From NCBI RefSeq assembly GCF_000300195.1, contig NZ_AMQH01000002.1, forward strand, positions 488,210 through 552,209: a DNA stretch of 64,000 bases. The letters are read 5' to 3'. The notes under the pieces were generated by a model, which was not told where the DNA came from, ran no database searches, and worked only from the letters and a program-made list of their open reading frames with translations. Position numbers and translations under genes: made by a program. Below are positions 27,449-36,637 of this stretch, one piece after another. Source of the DNA: Clostridium tunisiense TJ (GTDB lineage Bacteria; Bacillota; Clostridia; Clostridiales; Clostridiaceae). Within the stretch, counting starts at the first letter, position 1. Each line of letters starts with the position of its first letter.

Positions 27449-28342
27449 TTAAGCTTCATTCCTTGGAATATCAAATTGCGGTTCTGTGAAGCCTCTTCCC
27501 ACTACTTCTCTTACGTCTGTGATGGTTATAAAGGCCTTGTCATCTATACTGGTTACAACCTTTTGTAGTGCTACTATTTGGTTTTTAGAACAAACCACAA
27601 ATAATATTCTTTTATCTCCGCCAGTATACATACCTGTACCATTAATTCCTGTTACCCCTCTGTTTAATTCTTTCATTAAGGCTACAGATACTTCCTCTGA
27701 TTTAGTTGAGATAATGTGTACTGCCTTGGAGTAATTGATCCCCTCAAGTACACTGTTTATCACCTTAGAAATAATAAATACTGAAATTAAGGCATACATG
27801 GCCTTTTCTACTCCGAATACAAAAAGTCCAACGGTGATTATTACTGAATCTATACCTAACATTACATTTGAAATTTGCAGCCTTCTAAAGTAATGTTTAA
27901 TTATTGTGGCTAAAAGGTCTGTTCCTCCAGTAGTTGCTGAGGCTCTCAATACGAGTCCAATACCAACCCCTACTAAGACTCCTCCAAATACAGCAGCTAT
28001 TAAAAGGTCTGCTTTTACTGCTGGAATATAACTTGTATACCAAAGCGCTAGAGATAAAAAACCTGCAGCAAATATAGATTTACCTGCAAAGGATTTACCC
28101 TTTAGTTTTATTCCAATTATAAATAACGGGATATTTACTAAAAGGTTTGTAAGCCATAGGGGAACTCCAAAGCCAAGGGTGTTTTTAGACACATATTCTA
28201 CTACAATGGCTAGACCTGATAATCCTCCTGTTACTAAGTGGTAGGGTGAATAAAATATATTAATTCCCATAGCTGTTATAGTAGTACCTATAATTATCAT
28301 TAAGTATTTTATTAATTCTTCTTTGTTATTTGCTTTATTCAT
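27449..28342 (-). CDS. YitT-family membrane protein (DUF161 + DUF2179)
   Basis: A 297-aa integral membrane protein with five or six membrane segments (about 12-190) and a soluble C-terminal DUF2179-type domain (about 205-290, with VTGINGTGMYTGGDKRIL). The family is widespread in Firmicutes and its biochemical role is not established. The ATG at 28342 is chosen because GGGAG lies 8 bases upstream; the frame is open to 28360. Confidence 0.88.
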   Translation of the reverse strand: MNKANNKEELIKYLMIIIGTTITAMGINIFYSPYHLVTGGLSGLAIVVEYVSKNTLGFGVPLWLTNLLVNIPLFIIGIKLKGKSFAGKSIFAAGFLSLALWYTSYIPAVKADLLIAAVFGGVLVGVGIGLVLRASATTGGTDLLATIIKHYFRRLQISNVMLGIDSVIITVGLFVFGVEKAMYALISVFIISKVINSVLEGINYSKAVHIISTKSEEVSVALMKELNRGVTGINGTGMYTGGDKRILFVVCSKNQIVALQKVVTSIDDKAFITITDVREVVGRGFTEPQFDIPRNEA

Positions 28343-28626
28343 TTTCATAGCTCCCTTCATTAATTTTTTCCCCTAGTATGTTATAACATACTTTCAGTAT
28401 ATACAAAACAGCTTATTATTAATTTTAAATAAAATTAACAATGAAGCCCCCTTGAATTAGATTCACTCTAATTGGATATAACTATAGGTATTACCCCCTA
28501 CAAAACACCCTTAATGTTTCTAATTTGATTCTCAATATATTAAGTTTTTACATATATTGATAATTTTTCACATTACCTTTAAACTATATATTGTAGATAG
28601 ATTAATAAACTTATTAAGGAGACGCT

Positions 28627-30081
28627 ATGAATGCATATAACATATTTATAAGTATTGTAAATATAGTATTTGTTATAAATATCATATTTGCAATAATTGT
28701 TATACTTTTTGAAAGAAGAAATGCCAGTAACACTTGGACTTGGCTTATGATTATGCTATTTATCCCTGTGCTGGGCTTTATCTTTTATTTATTCTTTGGT
28801 CAGGACCTGAGGCGTAAGAAGTTCTTTTATTTAAAGAAAGAAGAAGAAGAAAATCTTCTTGCTATTGTTTCTGAACAAAAACATATCTTAAATAATGAAA
28901 ATCTCATAAATCAAAATGATCTCCTTCATGATTATCATGATGTAATTACTTTAAACCTTTATAGTGACAACTCTATATTTACTACTAATAATGAAATTGA
29001 AATTTTGAATAATGGTCATGAAAAGTTTCCTAAATTAATTAAGCATCTTAAAAATGCCCAAAAATATATTCATTTGGAATACTATATTTTTAATGATGAT
29101 GATTTAGGAAATGAAATTTTAAATATTCTTATTGAAAAAGCCAAAGAGGGTTTGGATGTTAAGGTTTTATATGATGGTATGGGTTGCCTACATAATAACG
29201 TAAAGTTCTTTGAAAGATTACGAAGTGCTGGGGGCTCTGTTGTTTGTTTTTTTCCACCCTTTATTCCTTATATAAATATTAGAATTAATTACAGAAACCA
29301 CAGAAAAATATGTATTATTGATGGTGAACACGGTTTTGTTGGCGGTTTAAATATTGGTGATGAATATTTAGGCCTCTCTAAAAGATTTGGTTTTTGGAGA
29401 GATATTCACCTTTATTTAAGAGGTGATGCTTTAGATTCCCTTCAGATAAGATTTCTTTTAGATTGGCGATTTGCAGCTGGGGAAGATTTTGTTATGGATC
29501 AAAAGTACTTTCCTAAAAGAGATAGAATTAATCATAAGGGAGTTCAAATTATCACTAGTGGCCCTGACTCAAAATGGTGTTCCATTAGAAACTCTTATCT
29601 TAGATTAATTTATAAGGCTCAAAAAAGTATTTATATTGAAACCCCTTATTTTGTTCCTGATGAGAGTATTTTAACTGCTTTAAAAATTTCTGCCCTATCA
29701 GGAATAGATGTAAGAATAATAATCCCTTGTAAGCCAGACCATCCTTTTGTGTATTGGGCCTCTAAGTCTTATATATGGGACTTAATGGATTCTGGAGTAA
29801 AATGTTATACCTATGACAATGGTTTTATCCACAGTAAAATGATTTCTATTGATGGAAAAGTTTGCTGCGTAGGCTCTGCTAATATGGATATTAGAAGCTT
29901 TAGCCTTAACTTTGAGGTTAGTGCCATAGTTTATGATGAAGCAACGTCTTTAAAGCTAGAAGAAGCCTTTAAGCAAGACTTACTGAAATCCACCCTATTG
30001 ACTAAAGATCATTATAATAACAGAGGAATTATTATAAGATTTAAAGAGTCTGTATCAAGACTCCTCTCTCCTATTCTTTAA
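28627..30081 (+). CDS. cls: Cardiolipin synthase
   Basis: The membrane enzyme joins two phosphatidylglycerols to give cardiolipin and glycerol. The 484-aa protein has two N-terminal membrane helices (about 5-27 and 38-60, then FFGQDLRRKK) and two phospholipase D motifs. These are HRKICIIDGEHGFVGG (about 224-239) and HSKMISIDGKVCCVGSANMD (about 401-420). AAGGAG precedes the ATG. It is monocistronic with its own terminator. Confidence 0.95.
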   Translation: MNAYNIFISIVNIVFVINIIFAIIVILFERRNASNTWTWLMIMLFIPVLGFIFYLFFGQDLRRKKFFYLKKEEEENLLAIVSEQKHILNNENLINQNDLLHDYHDVITLNLYSDNSIFTTNNEIEILNNGHEKFPKLIKHLKNAQKYIHLEYYIFNDDDLGNEILNILIEKAKEGLDVKVLYDGMGCLHNNVKFFERLRSAGGSVVCFFPPFIPYINIRINYRNHRKICIIDGEHGFVGGLNIGDEYLGLSKRFGFWRDIHLYLRGDALDSLQIRFLLDWRFAAGEDFVMDQKYFPKRDRINHKGVQIITSGPDSKWCSIRNSYLRLIYKAQKSIYIETPYFVPDESILTALKISALSGIDVRIIIPCKPDHPFVYWASKSYIWDLMDSGVKCYTYDNGFIHSKMISIDGKVCCVGSANMDIRSFSLNFEVSAIVYDEATSLKLEEAFKQDLLKSTLLTKDHYNNRGIIIRFKESVSRLLSPIL

Positions 30082-30130
30082 TCATAGTTTGGAACAGTGC
30101 TTCTATCACACAATTTATACTTATAAATAA

Positions 30131-30180
30131 CAAAAGGCCACTGAGTTAAAGCTAATGCATCTTTAACTTCAGTGGCTTTA
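30131..30180. terminator. Bidirectional terminator between cls and ccdA
   Basis: A long stem of about 18 bp (30134-30151 with 30161-30179, one bulge) with T-rich sequence on the minus-strand side (TTTTGTTATT). Confidence 0.8.
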
Positions 30181-30211
30181 CTTATAGGCTTTTAAGCTGT
30201 CCTTCTATTTT

Positions 30212-30889
30212 TTACATTCCTAAATATAAAAGATATAGTCCTACGAATATAACTAGTATACCAAAGAAAATTTTTAATATATTTCCTACTTTAAAGTACC
30301 TAGGTGAACTTTGCAGTGTTTCAATAAAGCCTACTGAAGTGCCTGCAATTACAATTAAAATACAATGTCCAATGGAATAGAGTAATAACATTACTATTCC
30401 TAAAACTATATTGCCGCTACTTGCTACAAAGGCAAGAATGGCTGCAAGAATTGGTGTAGCGCAAGGTGAGGATAATACTCCTCCTAGTATTCCTAGAAAG
30501 AAGGCCCCTACTACCCCTTTACTGGTTCTTGGAACTTTGCAAGAATTACTTTCTTTACTGCCAATGACTCCTATGGTCTTTAAGCCTACAAACATCATTA
30601 TGGCTCCAAGTGCTAGATACCACAATTTTCCCCCACCAGCAAAAAACTTTCCTAGAACTGCAGAGGCTATTCCTAAGGCAACAAAGGTAAATATGAGCCC
30701 TAGTGAAAATACTAAAGAATATTTTAAGGCTAAGTTTTTATTTTTCTTTCCGTTAGCTTCAACATATCCAATAACCAAAGGTACCGTTGATAGTAAGCAA
30801 GGACTAAAGGATGACACTATTCCAGCTATAAAGGATGCTATTAAAGCTATAAAAATATTTCCTGATATGAGAGTTGTTAAATCATTCAT
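30212..30889 (-). CDS. ccdA: CcdA-type thiol-disulfide electron carrier
   Basis: CcdA/short DsbD-type proteins carry reducing power from cytoplasmic thioredoxin across the membrane. The 225-aa protein has six membrane segments and the two half-site motifs SFSPCLLS (about 27-34) and SSPCATP (about 141-147), whose cysteines do the transfer. It overlaps the end of the UxxC thioredoxin gene by 8 bases, so the two are translationally coupled and probably form one relay. No cytochrome c maturation genes are nearby, so spore or envelope redox work is as likely. Confidence 0.92.
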   Translation of the reverse strand: MNDLTTLISGNIFIALIASFIAGIVSSFSPCLLSTVPLVIGYVEANGKKNKNLALKYSLVFSLGLIFTFVALGIASAVLGKFFAGGGKLWYLALGAIMMFVGLKTIGVIGSKESNSCKVPRTSKGVVGAFFLGILGGVLSSPCATPILAAILAFVASSGNIVLGIVMLLLYSIGHCILIVIAGTSVGFIETLQSSPRYFKVGNILKIFFGILVIFVGLYLLYLGM

Positions 30890-31316
30890 CTAAGTTAACC
30901 CCCATTTCCTTAAATATTTCCTTTATTCTATTTTCATCAGTAGCTCCTGTATATCCTTTATACACCTGTTTTTCAGCCTTGAAGAATATGGTAGTTGGCA
31001 CTACACTTACTCTATACTCATAAGCATACTCGGGATATTTCTCTAAATCTATTTTTACAACATTGACTTTGTCCTTATACTTTGGCGCAAATTCTCTTAA
31101 CACAGCTTCCATCTGCTTACAAGCTGGTCATGTATTAGTACTTAAAGTCATTAAGGTAGGAAGTTTGGTATTAATGTTTTCCATAGATGTGTATATATAA
31201 TCATTACCCTCTAGAGATTTTAACCCTCCAGCTTTGTATATATTTTTATAATAATACATGCCTCCAATGGCAATTATTATAATCCCTATAATAACCCCTT
31301 TTAACCAATTTTTCAT
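30882..31316 (-). CDS. Membrane-anchored thioredoxin with selenocysteine (UxxC)
   Basis: Two apparent frames (31128-31316 and 30882-31112) form one 144-codon gene if the TGA at 31128-31130 is read as selenocysteine 63. Around it the sequence is LSTNT-U-PACKQMEAVL, so UGA replaces the first cysteine of a CPAC active site. The downstream half is a normal thioredoxin fold with the cis-proline region VSVVPTTIFF and KGYTGA. The N terminus has one membrane segment (about 5-23), placing the active site outside. A short stem CAGCTT (31121-31126)/AAGCTG (31103-31108) follows the UGA. AGGAGG precedes the ATG. Confidence 0.85.
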
Positions 31317-31496
31317 GTAGTTCCTCCTTTTCTTTTTTATAATTATATCTAACTTTAAGACTGTGGTCTATTAAAAATATATTGTTAAAATTAAACAAAT
31401 ATATCTTTTTAATGAGGAACTTAATTTATTTTAATAATTTTATAAGAGAATTCTATGTACTCCTAAAAGTACTTATAGCCTTATTCACGAAAATAC

Positions 31497-31539
31497 AATA
31501 AAAAGAAGGTAGCAATAAGTTTATTCTTATTGCTACCTT
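31497..31539 (-). terminator. Terminator after the paralogous membrane protein gene
   Basis: A perfect 14-bp stem (31506-31519 with 31526-31539) is followed on the minus strand by CTTTTTATTG. Confidence 0.8.
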
Positions 31540-31555
31540 TTGATACTTTTTACCA

Positions 31556-33118
31556 CTATACTATAAAAGGAACAAATACCGCCAAGGTTAATACAGTATC
31601 TATAACTAAGGCAATAGAAAATTTGATTATTATCATATCTTCTGTTTCCTTTTTAAATAATAGATATCCAAAGGCATAACTAAGTATTCCAAGTATGGCA
31701 CAAATCACTATACCAATTGCTTTGTAGGATAGTGGAGGTGGCAATAGTGCTAAGTAATCAGCATAGGATATTTTTAAGATGCTGCTGGTTTTCAAAATTA
31801 TTGCAATAGCTGATAGCACTAAGAATCCTTTTAACTTCTTCTTCTCAGAGTAGGAGTAATCGAAGAAGCTATAAACCCCTGCTACTATTGCAATTGGGAA
31901 AATCCATCTTAACCCATAAACAAAAACAAAGGCTAAGCTATATAATAGACCTTCTAAAGTTGTCCACATCGCTTCCGTTATTTCTGAACTTCTTATACCA
32001 TTGTTTGCATTCTTAAATGCTTCATTGGTTGAAGCAATGTTTACATCATAACTTCCATTTTTACTAAAGCTAATAAAAGATACATAATCTTCTTCCACAT
32101 AAGGGTATATGGTTAATTCTCTTAATCTAGTAACAAATTCTATGTCCTTAGTAGCTCCATCCTTAAAGGTAAATGAAACTATACTTGGCTTAGTGCTTTT
32201 TCTTCCAACTGGCCTTTCACTAGTTCCATAAAATTTTCCACCCTCTTCTGAATATACTCCTACATTATCATAAATAACTATAGAATCATTAACATAGACT
32301 TGCTTAAACTTAGAGGAAGTTCCATCTAAATTAAATTCTATGCCCTTACATCCTGAAAACTCATTTTTTATCATTTCTTCTAGTAAAATATATCCCTTTA
32401 CTCCATCTGTAGAGCAAGATATTTTGTTATAGGATACTGAGTCTGGTTTATTAAGACTTATTGCTAACTTAGGTTCCGTAGCCTTTCCATTTTCCACTTG
32501 AAAAAATTTAAAGCTTTCCTTCCCTTCTAGGTAGGATATAAAGAATCCAGCTTTTGTCTTGCTTCCTGTAATCATACCTATATCCTTAGCAGGAACACTA
32601 ACCTCTTCTTGTGACTGAGAATTTACCACTGTTATTTTATCCTCATAAGCAACAAGATAGTTATTACTATTTAACTCATAAATTTCATTTGCCTTTTCAA
32701 CTTTATCCTTTGTGACTAAGTTTAGATCTTTATCTAAAAAGAACCTGTCCATGTATCCAACTCCACTTTTAGTAGAGTTATATGCTAACATATATCCGTC
32801 TTTAGTTTTTAAAAACAAAATATTTTTTATAAATTCCTCTTCAACAGGATATTCTTTAACTTCTTTTACCTTTCCATCTAGCGCTGAAACAGATATATGC
32901 AACTTCTTTTCATCTGAATATCCAACTAGTAGTCTATCCTCTTCCTTTATAAGAATAGGATTAATATTTGACTTAGCATAACCAACCTTAACTTCTTTAC
33001 TCCATAGTTTAGATGGTGGGTCTTTCAACATATTAAAATTATAAATATACTGAAATCCTAATATGACTAAAAATACTAGTCCAATAGCTGCCCCCACTTT
33101 ACTTGTTGTTTTTTTCAT
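31556..33118 (-). CDS. Membrane protein with large outer domain, paralogue of 4308-5906
   Basis: A 520-aa protein with one N-terminal membrane segment (about 8-26), a beta-rich hydrophilic domain (about 30-370) and about five C-terminal membrane segments. It matches the protein at 4308-5906 in layout and in phrases such as PPSKLWSKEV, STNEAFKNANNGIR and SLAFVFVYGLRWIFPI. The ATG at 33118 is chosen over a TTG at 33133 because GGGGGAT is then well spaced. There is no permease beside this copy, and it has its own terminator. The function is unknown. Confidence 0.75.
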   Translation of the reverse strand: MKKTTSKVGAAIGLVFLVILGFQYIYNFNMLKDPPSKLWSKEVKVGYAKSNINPILIKEEDRLLVGYSDEKKLHISVSALDGKVKEVKEYPVEEEFIKNILFLKTKDGYMLAYNSTKSGVGYMDRFFLDKDLNLVTKDKVEKANEIYELNSNNYLVAYEDKITVVNSQSQEEVSVPAKDIGMITGSKTKAGFFISYLEGKESFKFFQVENGKATEPKLAISLNKPDSVSYNKISCSTDGVKGYILLEEMIKNEFSGCKGIEFNLDGTSSKFKQVYVNDSIVIYDNVGVYSEEGGKFYGTSERPVGRKSTKPSIVSFTFKDGATKDIEFVTRLRELTIYPYVEEDYVSFISFSKNGSYDVNIASTNEAFKNANNGIRSSEITEAMWTTLEGLLYSLAFVFVYGLRWIFPIAIVAGVYSFFDYSYSEKKKLKGFLVLSAIAIILKTSSILKISYADYLALLPPPLSYKAIGIVICAILGILSYAFGYLLFKKETEDMIIIKFSIALVIDTVLTLAVFVPFIV

Positions 33119-33390
33119 CCCTTTATCCCCCAAATTTACAAAATATTAAAAATGTTATAACTGTTATTATACTATCTTGGTTTTTAATATTCAAATTATA
33201 TTTTTTTGAACAATTTTAACTACTTGAAATCCCCCTGGTTTTCCCATAATATTAAGTATATGAAAGTAAATTTAAGACTTTGTGTGAATAGCTTGAAATT
33301 TTTCTCTTAGAGCTTGTTTTCTTAGGTCTTTAATATGAACCCATAGAGTCTTCAATTTATAAATATATTATATTTAGCGGGGATAATTAT

Positions 33391-33969
33391 ATGATTAAAC
33401 GTGGTAAGGTATTGAACTTTGATGATGATAAAGTTTATTTAATGACTGAGGATAAAGAATTTATAACAGTTAAAAGAACTAATGAAACACCAGTTAAAGA
33501 TGAACCCTATAGTGGAGAGGAAATTACCCCTCCTTCCAAATTGGTGCTTTTTTTATCCATCCTTATAATAGTTTCTATAACAGGAATATATCTTGTTAAG
33601 TTCTTATTTTTTACAGCTGATGCTTCTATTGTAGTGTCCTTTAATTCAAATATTAAAATAGGTATTAATAATAATAAGATTGTTGATATAGCAAGTGTTG
33701 GTGGTGACTCTTTAGATTTAGTGGCAGAATCCTCAGTTAAGGGCAACGAAATAAACGAAGGGCTTATTATACTTTTTGACGAAGCCTTAAAGGAAAATCT
33801 TCTAGACACATATACAGGCTATGATAGGGGAAAAGTAAATGTGTATATAACTAAGGCTGGTCACAAAGAACCTCTTAATTTTACTAAGTTTATCGACTAT
33901 GCTTATGAGCATAACTATGATATTGTGGTAAATAAAAATGATAATAGAATTTCTCTTGTACCAAATTAA
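33391..33969 (+). CDS. RsgI-like anti-sigma factor, orphan
   Basis: A 192-aa protein with an N-terminal RsgI-type domain (KRGKVLNFDDDKVYLMTEDK), one membrane segment (about 53-73), and an outer domain beginning ADASIVVSFNSNIKIGINN, similar to the periplasmic-side core of RsgI proteins. In known systems RsgI holds sigma-I at the membrane and senses an outside signal. No sigI gene is adjacent and the usual carbohydrate-binding C-terminal module is missing. The rluF gene follows after 38 bases. Confidence 0.7.
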   Translation: MIKRGKVLNFDDDKVYLMTEDKEFITVKRTNETPVKDEPYSGEEITPPSKLVLFLSILIIVSITGIYLVKFLFFTADASIVVSFNSNIKIGINNNKIVDIASVGGDSLDLVAESSVKGNEINEGLIILFDEALKENLLDTYTGYDRGKVNVYITKAGHKEPLNFTKFIDYAYEHNYDIVVNKNDNRISLVPN

Positions 33970-34007
33970 TTTATACTTCTATTGTCTAAACATTTGAAGG
34001 AGATATT

Positions 34008-34754
34008 ATGACAGTTAATAATGAAAATTCCATGAGATTAAATAAATATATTAGTGAAAGTGGTATATGTTCAAGAAGGGCTGCTGATAAATTCATAGAA
34101 GAAGGTAAAGTCTTTGTAAATGGTGAAAAGGCAGTGGTAGGAACCAAAGTATATAAGGGCGATAAGGTTATTGTAAACGGCAAAGATATTAGTCCAAAAG
34201 AAAAAAAGATTTACATTGCCTTTAATAAGCCTGTAGGAATAACTTGTACCACTGAACTACATGTTAAGGGGAATATTATAGATTATATAGGTTTTAAAGA
34301 AAGAATTTTTCCCATAGGCAGACTAGATAAACCCTCTGAAGGACTGATTTTCTTAACTAATGATGGAGATATCGTAAATAAGATCTTAAGAGCTGGAAAT
34401 AATCATGAGAAGGAATATATAGTTACAGTTGATAAACCAATTACTAGGGAATTTATAAAGGAAATGAGTAATGGCGTACCTATATTAGACACTGTAACAA
34501 AGAAGTGTGCAGTAAAAAAAGAAGGTACTTATGTATTTAGAATTATTTTAACTCAAGGATTAAATAGACAAATAAGAAGAATGTGTGATTACTTAGGGTA
34601 CAGCGTAACTAAGCTTCAAAGAATAAGAATTATGAATGTAACTTTAAAGGACTTGCCAATTGGTAAGTGGAGATATCTTACTGATGCTGAAATGAACACT
34701 ATTAATAAATTAGTAGAAACCTCTGTTAAAACTGAGGAAGCTTCCGTTGATTAG
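34008..34754 (+). CDS. rluF: 23S rRNA pseudouridine synthase, RluF/RsuA family
   Basis: The 248-aa protein has an N-terminal S4 RNA-binding domain ([20 protein letters not shown]) and the catalytic [10 protein letters not shown] motif (about 104-113) with its aspartate, and [12 protein letters not shown] near 184-195. Length and motifs best fit RluF, which modifies 23S rRNA near U2604; RluB or RsuA are alternatives. GGAG precedes the ATG. A terminator follows. Confidence 0.82.
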   Translation: MTVNNENSMRLNKYISESGICSRRAADKFIEEGKVFVNGEKAVVGTKVYKGDKVIVNGKDISPKEKKIYIAFNKPVGITCTTELHVKGNIIDYIGFKERIFPIGRLDKPSEGLIFLTNDGDIVNKILRAGNNHEKEYIVTVDKPITREFIKEMSNGVPILDTVTKKCAVKKEGTYVFRIILTQGLNRQIRRMCDYLGYSVTKLQRIRIMNVTLKDLPIGKWRYLTDAEMNTINKLVETSVKTEEASVD

Positions 34755-34787
34755 CGCATAAAGTCATAATTAAATGACTTTAAAGGA

Positions 34788-34843
34788 TAAAAAATAGATG
34801 TGTCACCTTGTATACTTACAATTGTGACACATCTATTTTTTAT
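34788..34843. terminator. Bidirectional terminator after rluF
   Basis: A stem of about 17 bp (34790-34806 with 34824-34840) is flanked by A-rich and T-rich runs, lying between converging rluF and the lipoprotein gene. Confidence 0.8.
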
Positions 34844-34928
34844 AATTATTAGCATTATCAAGAAAATTAATGTCTAGAATCTATTGATTGTCCTAGTATA
34901 CCTAGAAAATGCTATAAGTTCTTATATA

Positions 34929-35468
34929 TTATTTTGCAGCTTCAAGTTCTGCTTTGAATAATTCTGCAAATTGCTTTTGGCTAACCATTTCTTTATTTTC
35001 TTTAGCTTCTTTTAAAGCTGGCTCATAGTTGTCTGGTATTGTTAAAGTGATTTCATAAACTGTTGTTGGAGCCTTATCATCACCATAAACTACTACATAA
35101 TCCTTTTCTGTTTTCTCTCCATTTACATTCTTGTAGTATGGATATACTTTAGCTTTTGCAGCATCAATCTTGTTATCTGCCATAGCTTTGTCTACGATTG
35201 CTTTTGCTTTTGCTATGTAAGCTTTTTCATCCTCTTTTTTCATTAATTTTATTGTGTTTATTTCATTATAGAAATAGTCTTTATTAGCTGTTCCGTTTAA
35301 TAGAGAAACAAAGTTATCATAAGTTACTTCAACTTTTTCCTCTGTTTTTGCCTTGCTTTCTGTTTTAGCTGGCTCTGTAGTGTTTCCACTTGTTGCTTTT
35401 GAGTTTCCACAAGCTACTATTGAAACCATCATACCTGCTGCTAATACTATTGATAAAACCTTTTTCAT
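34929..35468 (-). CDS. Secreted lipoprotein, unknown function
   Basis: A 179-aa protein with a signal peptide ending in the lipobox IVAC, the lipidated cysteine being residue 20. A Thr/Glu/Lys-rich linker follows (about 25-48), then a soluble Lys/Ala-rich domain. The ATG at 35468 follows GGAGGGG; the upstream 18 codons are discarded because they would bury the signal peptide. The family is not recognised. Confidence 0.8.
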   Translation of the reverse strand: MKKVLSIVLAAGMMVSIVACGNSKATSGNTTEPAKTESKAKTEEKVEVTYDNFVSLLNGTANKDYFYNEINTIKLMKKEDEKAYIAKAKAIVDKAMADNKIDAAKAKVYPYYKNVNGEKTEKDYVVVYGDDKAPTTVYEITLTIPDNYEPALKEAKENKEMVSQKQFAELFKAELEAAK

Positions 35469-36122
35469 TTTAACCCCTCCAAATTCTTTGCTTTGGTAAT
35501 TTATTCTTATAAGGTTGTCCAACCCAAATTATTATAACACTTATAAAGAATTATTGAAATATTTTATGTATACAGAATATTAATAATCAATGAAGTTTCT
35601 GTAATATTTTATTTATTTACCATAAGTCTTCCTGAAGATAATTATTTATACCATATATTGTAGCTCAAAATAACCAACCTACTACTAATAGTAGGTTAGA
35701 TTTTTAAAAGTTATCAACATAGTTTGTGGACAATGTTAGGAGTTTTCCTATAAATTTATTACTTTACTTCTTACTCACAGTTAAAACTTGCAACATTATT
35801 AACATTATCCACAGATGGCATGTTAATAACTTGTGGAACTCCTGTTAATATATAAGATTTAACATATAACTACATATTATGTTACTAAATAAGAAAATTC
35901 GCTCAACAAATTTTTACATTATTATTACAGATTAAATTTATAATTGTCCACATTATCAACAGCAATGTGCATAATTTGTGGACAACTTGCATATAATAAT
36001 TTTTTTGCTTGTTTTTTATAATATTTATAAGCCAATTATTAGGCTATTGATTTATAATTATTCCAAATTATGGTATAATTATATTTAATAAATCCGTTTT
36101 TAATGGGTAGGAGGCGTTAGTT
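35469..36122. other. Intergenic region with a DnaA-box cluster
   Basis: No gene is seen. Matches to TTATCCACA lie at 35805-35813 (perfect) and, with one mismatch, at 35711-35719, 35725-35733 (minus), 35944-35952, 35953-35961 and 35977-35985 (minus). The surrounding DNA is very AT-rich. No dnaA, dnaN or rpmH gene is beside it, so it is not a standard oriC. Confidence 0.6.
36071..36079 (+). promoter_or_regulatory. Extended -10 promoter of the 55-aa gene
   Basis: TGG-TATAAT (36071-36079) is an extended -10 box. TTTATA at 36051-36056 is a weak -35 at 17 bases. It lies 44 bases before the ribosome site. Confidence 0.6.
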
Positions 36123-36290
36123 TTGGGGAATAACGTAGTTCATGTTGACTTTACCTCTAAGAGAAATACAAATACCAAGAGGAAGTTAAAAAAACGGGGT
36201 AGGATTTCTAGGTTGATAAAGCTCTTAGATATTTGTGATGATGATAAAAGCCTTTTTCTAAGATCCCTAGCCTTTAGATTCTTTATATAG
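36123..36290 (+). CDS. Small basic protein (55 aa, TTG start), unknown
   Basis: TAGGAGG (36108-36114) lies 8 bases before a TTG that opens MGNNVVHVDFTSKRN, followed by a basic stretch (TKRKLKKRGRISRLIK), an acidic CDDDK and a hydrophobic C terminus (SLAFRFFI). An extended -10 promoter precedes it and a strong terminator follows, so the unit is complete. There is no recognised family. The basic part could bind nucleic acid. It sits directly beside the DnaA-box cluster. Confidence 0.65.
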   Translation: MGNNVVHVDFTSKRNTNTKRKLKKRGRISRLIKLLDICDDDKSLFLRSLAFRFFI

Positions 36291-36316
36291 TTAAATTTAC
36301 TTTGTTATATTTTTAT

Positions 36317-36342
36317 AGTACGCAATCAGCGTACTTTTTTTA
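36317..36342 (+). terminator. Terminator of the 55-aa gene
   Basis: A perfect 7-bp stem (AGTACGC with GCGTACT) and 5-nt loop followed by TTTTTTT. Confidence 0.9.
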
Positions 36343-36637
36343 TTATACAAAGCAATTACATCTTAACTATTCCTATATCCTGACCTAGCTAACCTTTGTT
36401 TATCATTTATGGGTTTTGTCAAAGAGCTTACATATTAATCAGTTGTATAAAAAATTTCCTGGTGCTAATATTATAGGTAATAGCTGGCATTCTATAGGAC
36501 TTTTAAGGTAATCATTTACTTTGTTTGCCTTAAAAGTCCTCTGTGGAATCAAGGCAGAGTTATACATAGGTTAAGTGTTGGCTTTGGTTCCTACAAATTA
36601 ATACTTACTTATTTTTAATTGAAGAAAGGGTGTTTTT
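36343..36637. other. Leader region of ispF with a long hairpin
   Basis: A perfect 13-bp stem (36496-36508 with 36528-36540) encloses a 19-nt loop and has no T run, so it is not an ordinary terminator. No known riboswitch motif is recognised. Confidence 0.4.

Noticed and set aside
31112..31316. Two separate genes or a nonsense mutation in the thioredoxin
   Set aside because: The halves are in the same frame, joined by a single UGA exactly at an active-site cysteine. This is better explained by selenocysteine, supported by a second UGA gene in the window.
35700..36000. Chromosomal replication origin (oriC)
   Set aside because: DnaA boxes are present, but dnaA, dnaN, rpmH and gyr genes are not adjacent, and a similar cluster exists at 56.8 kb. 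It is reported only as a DnaA-box cluster.
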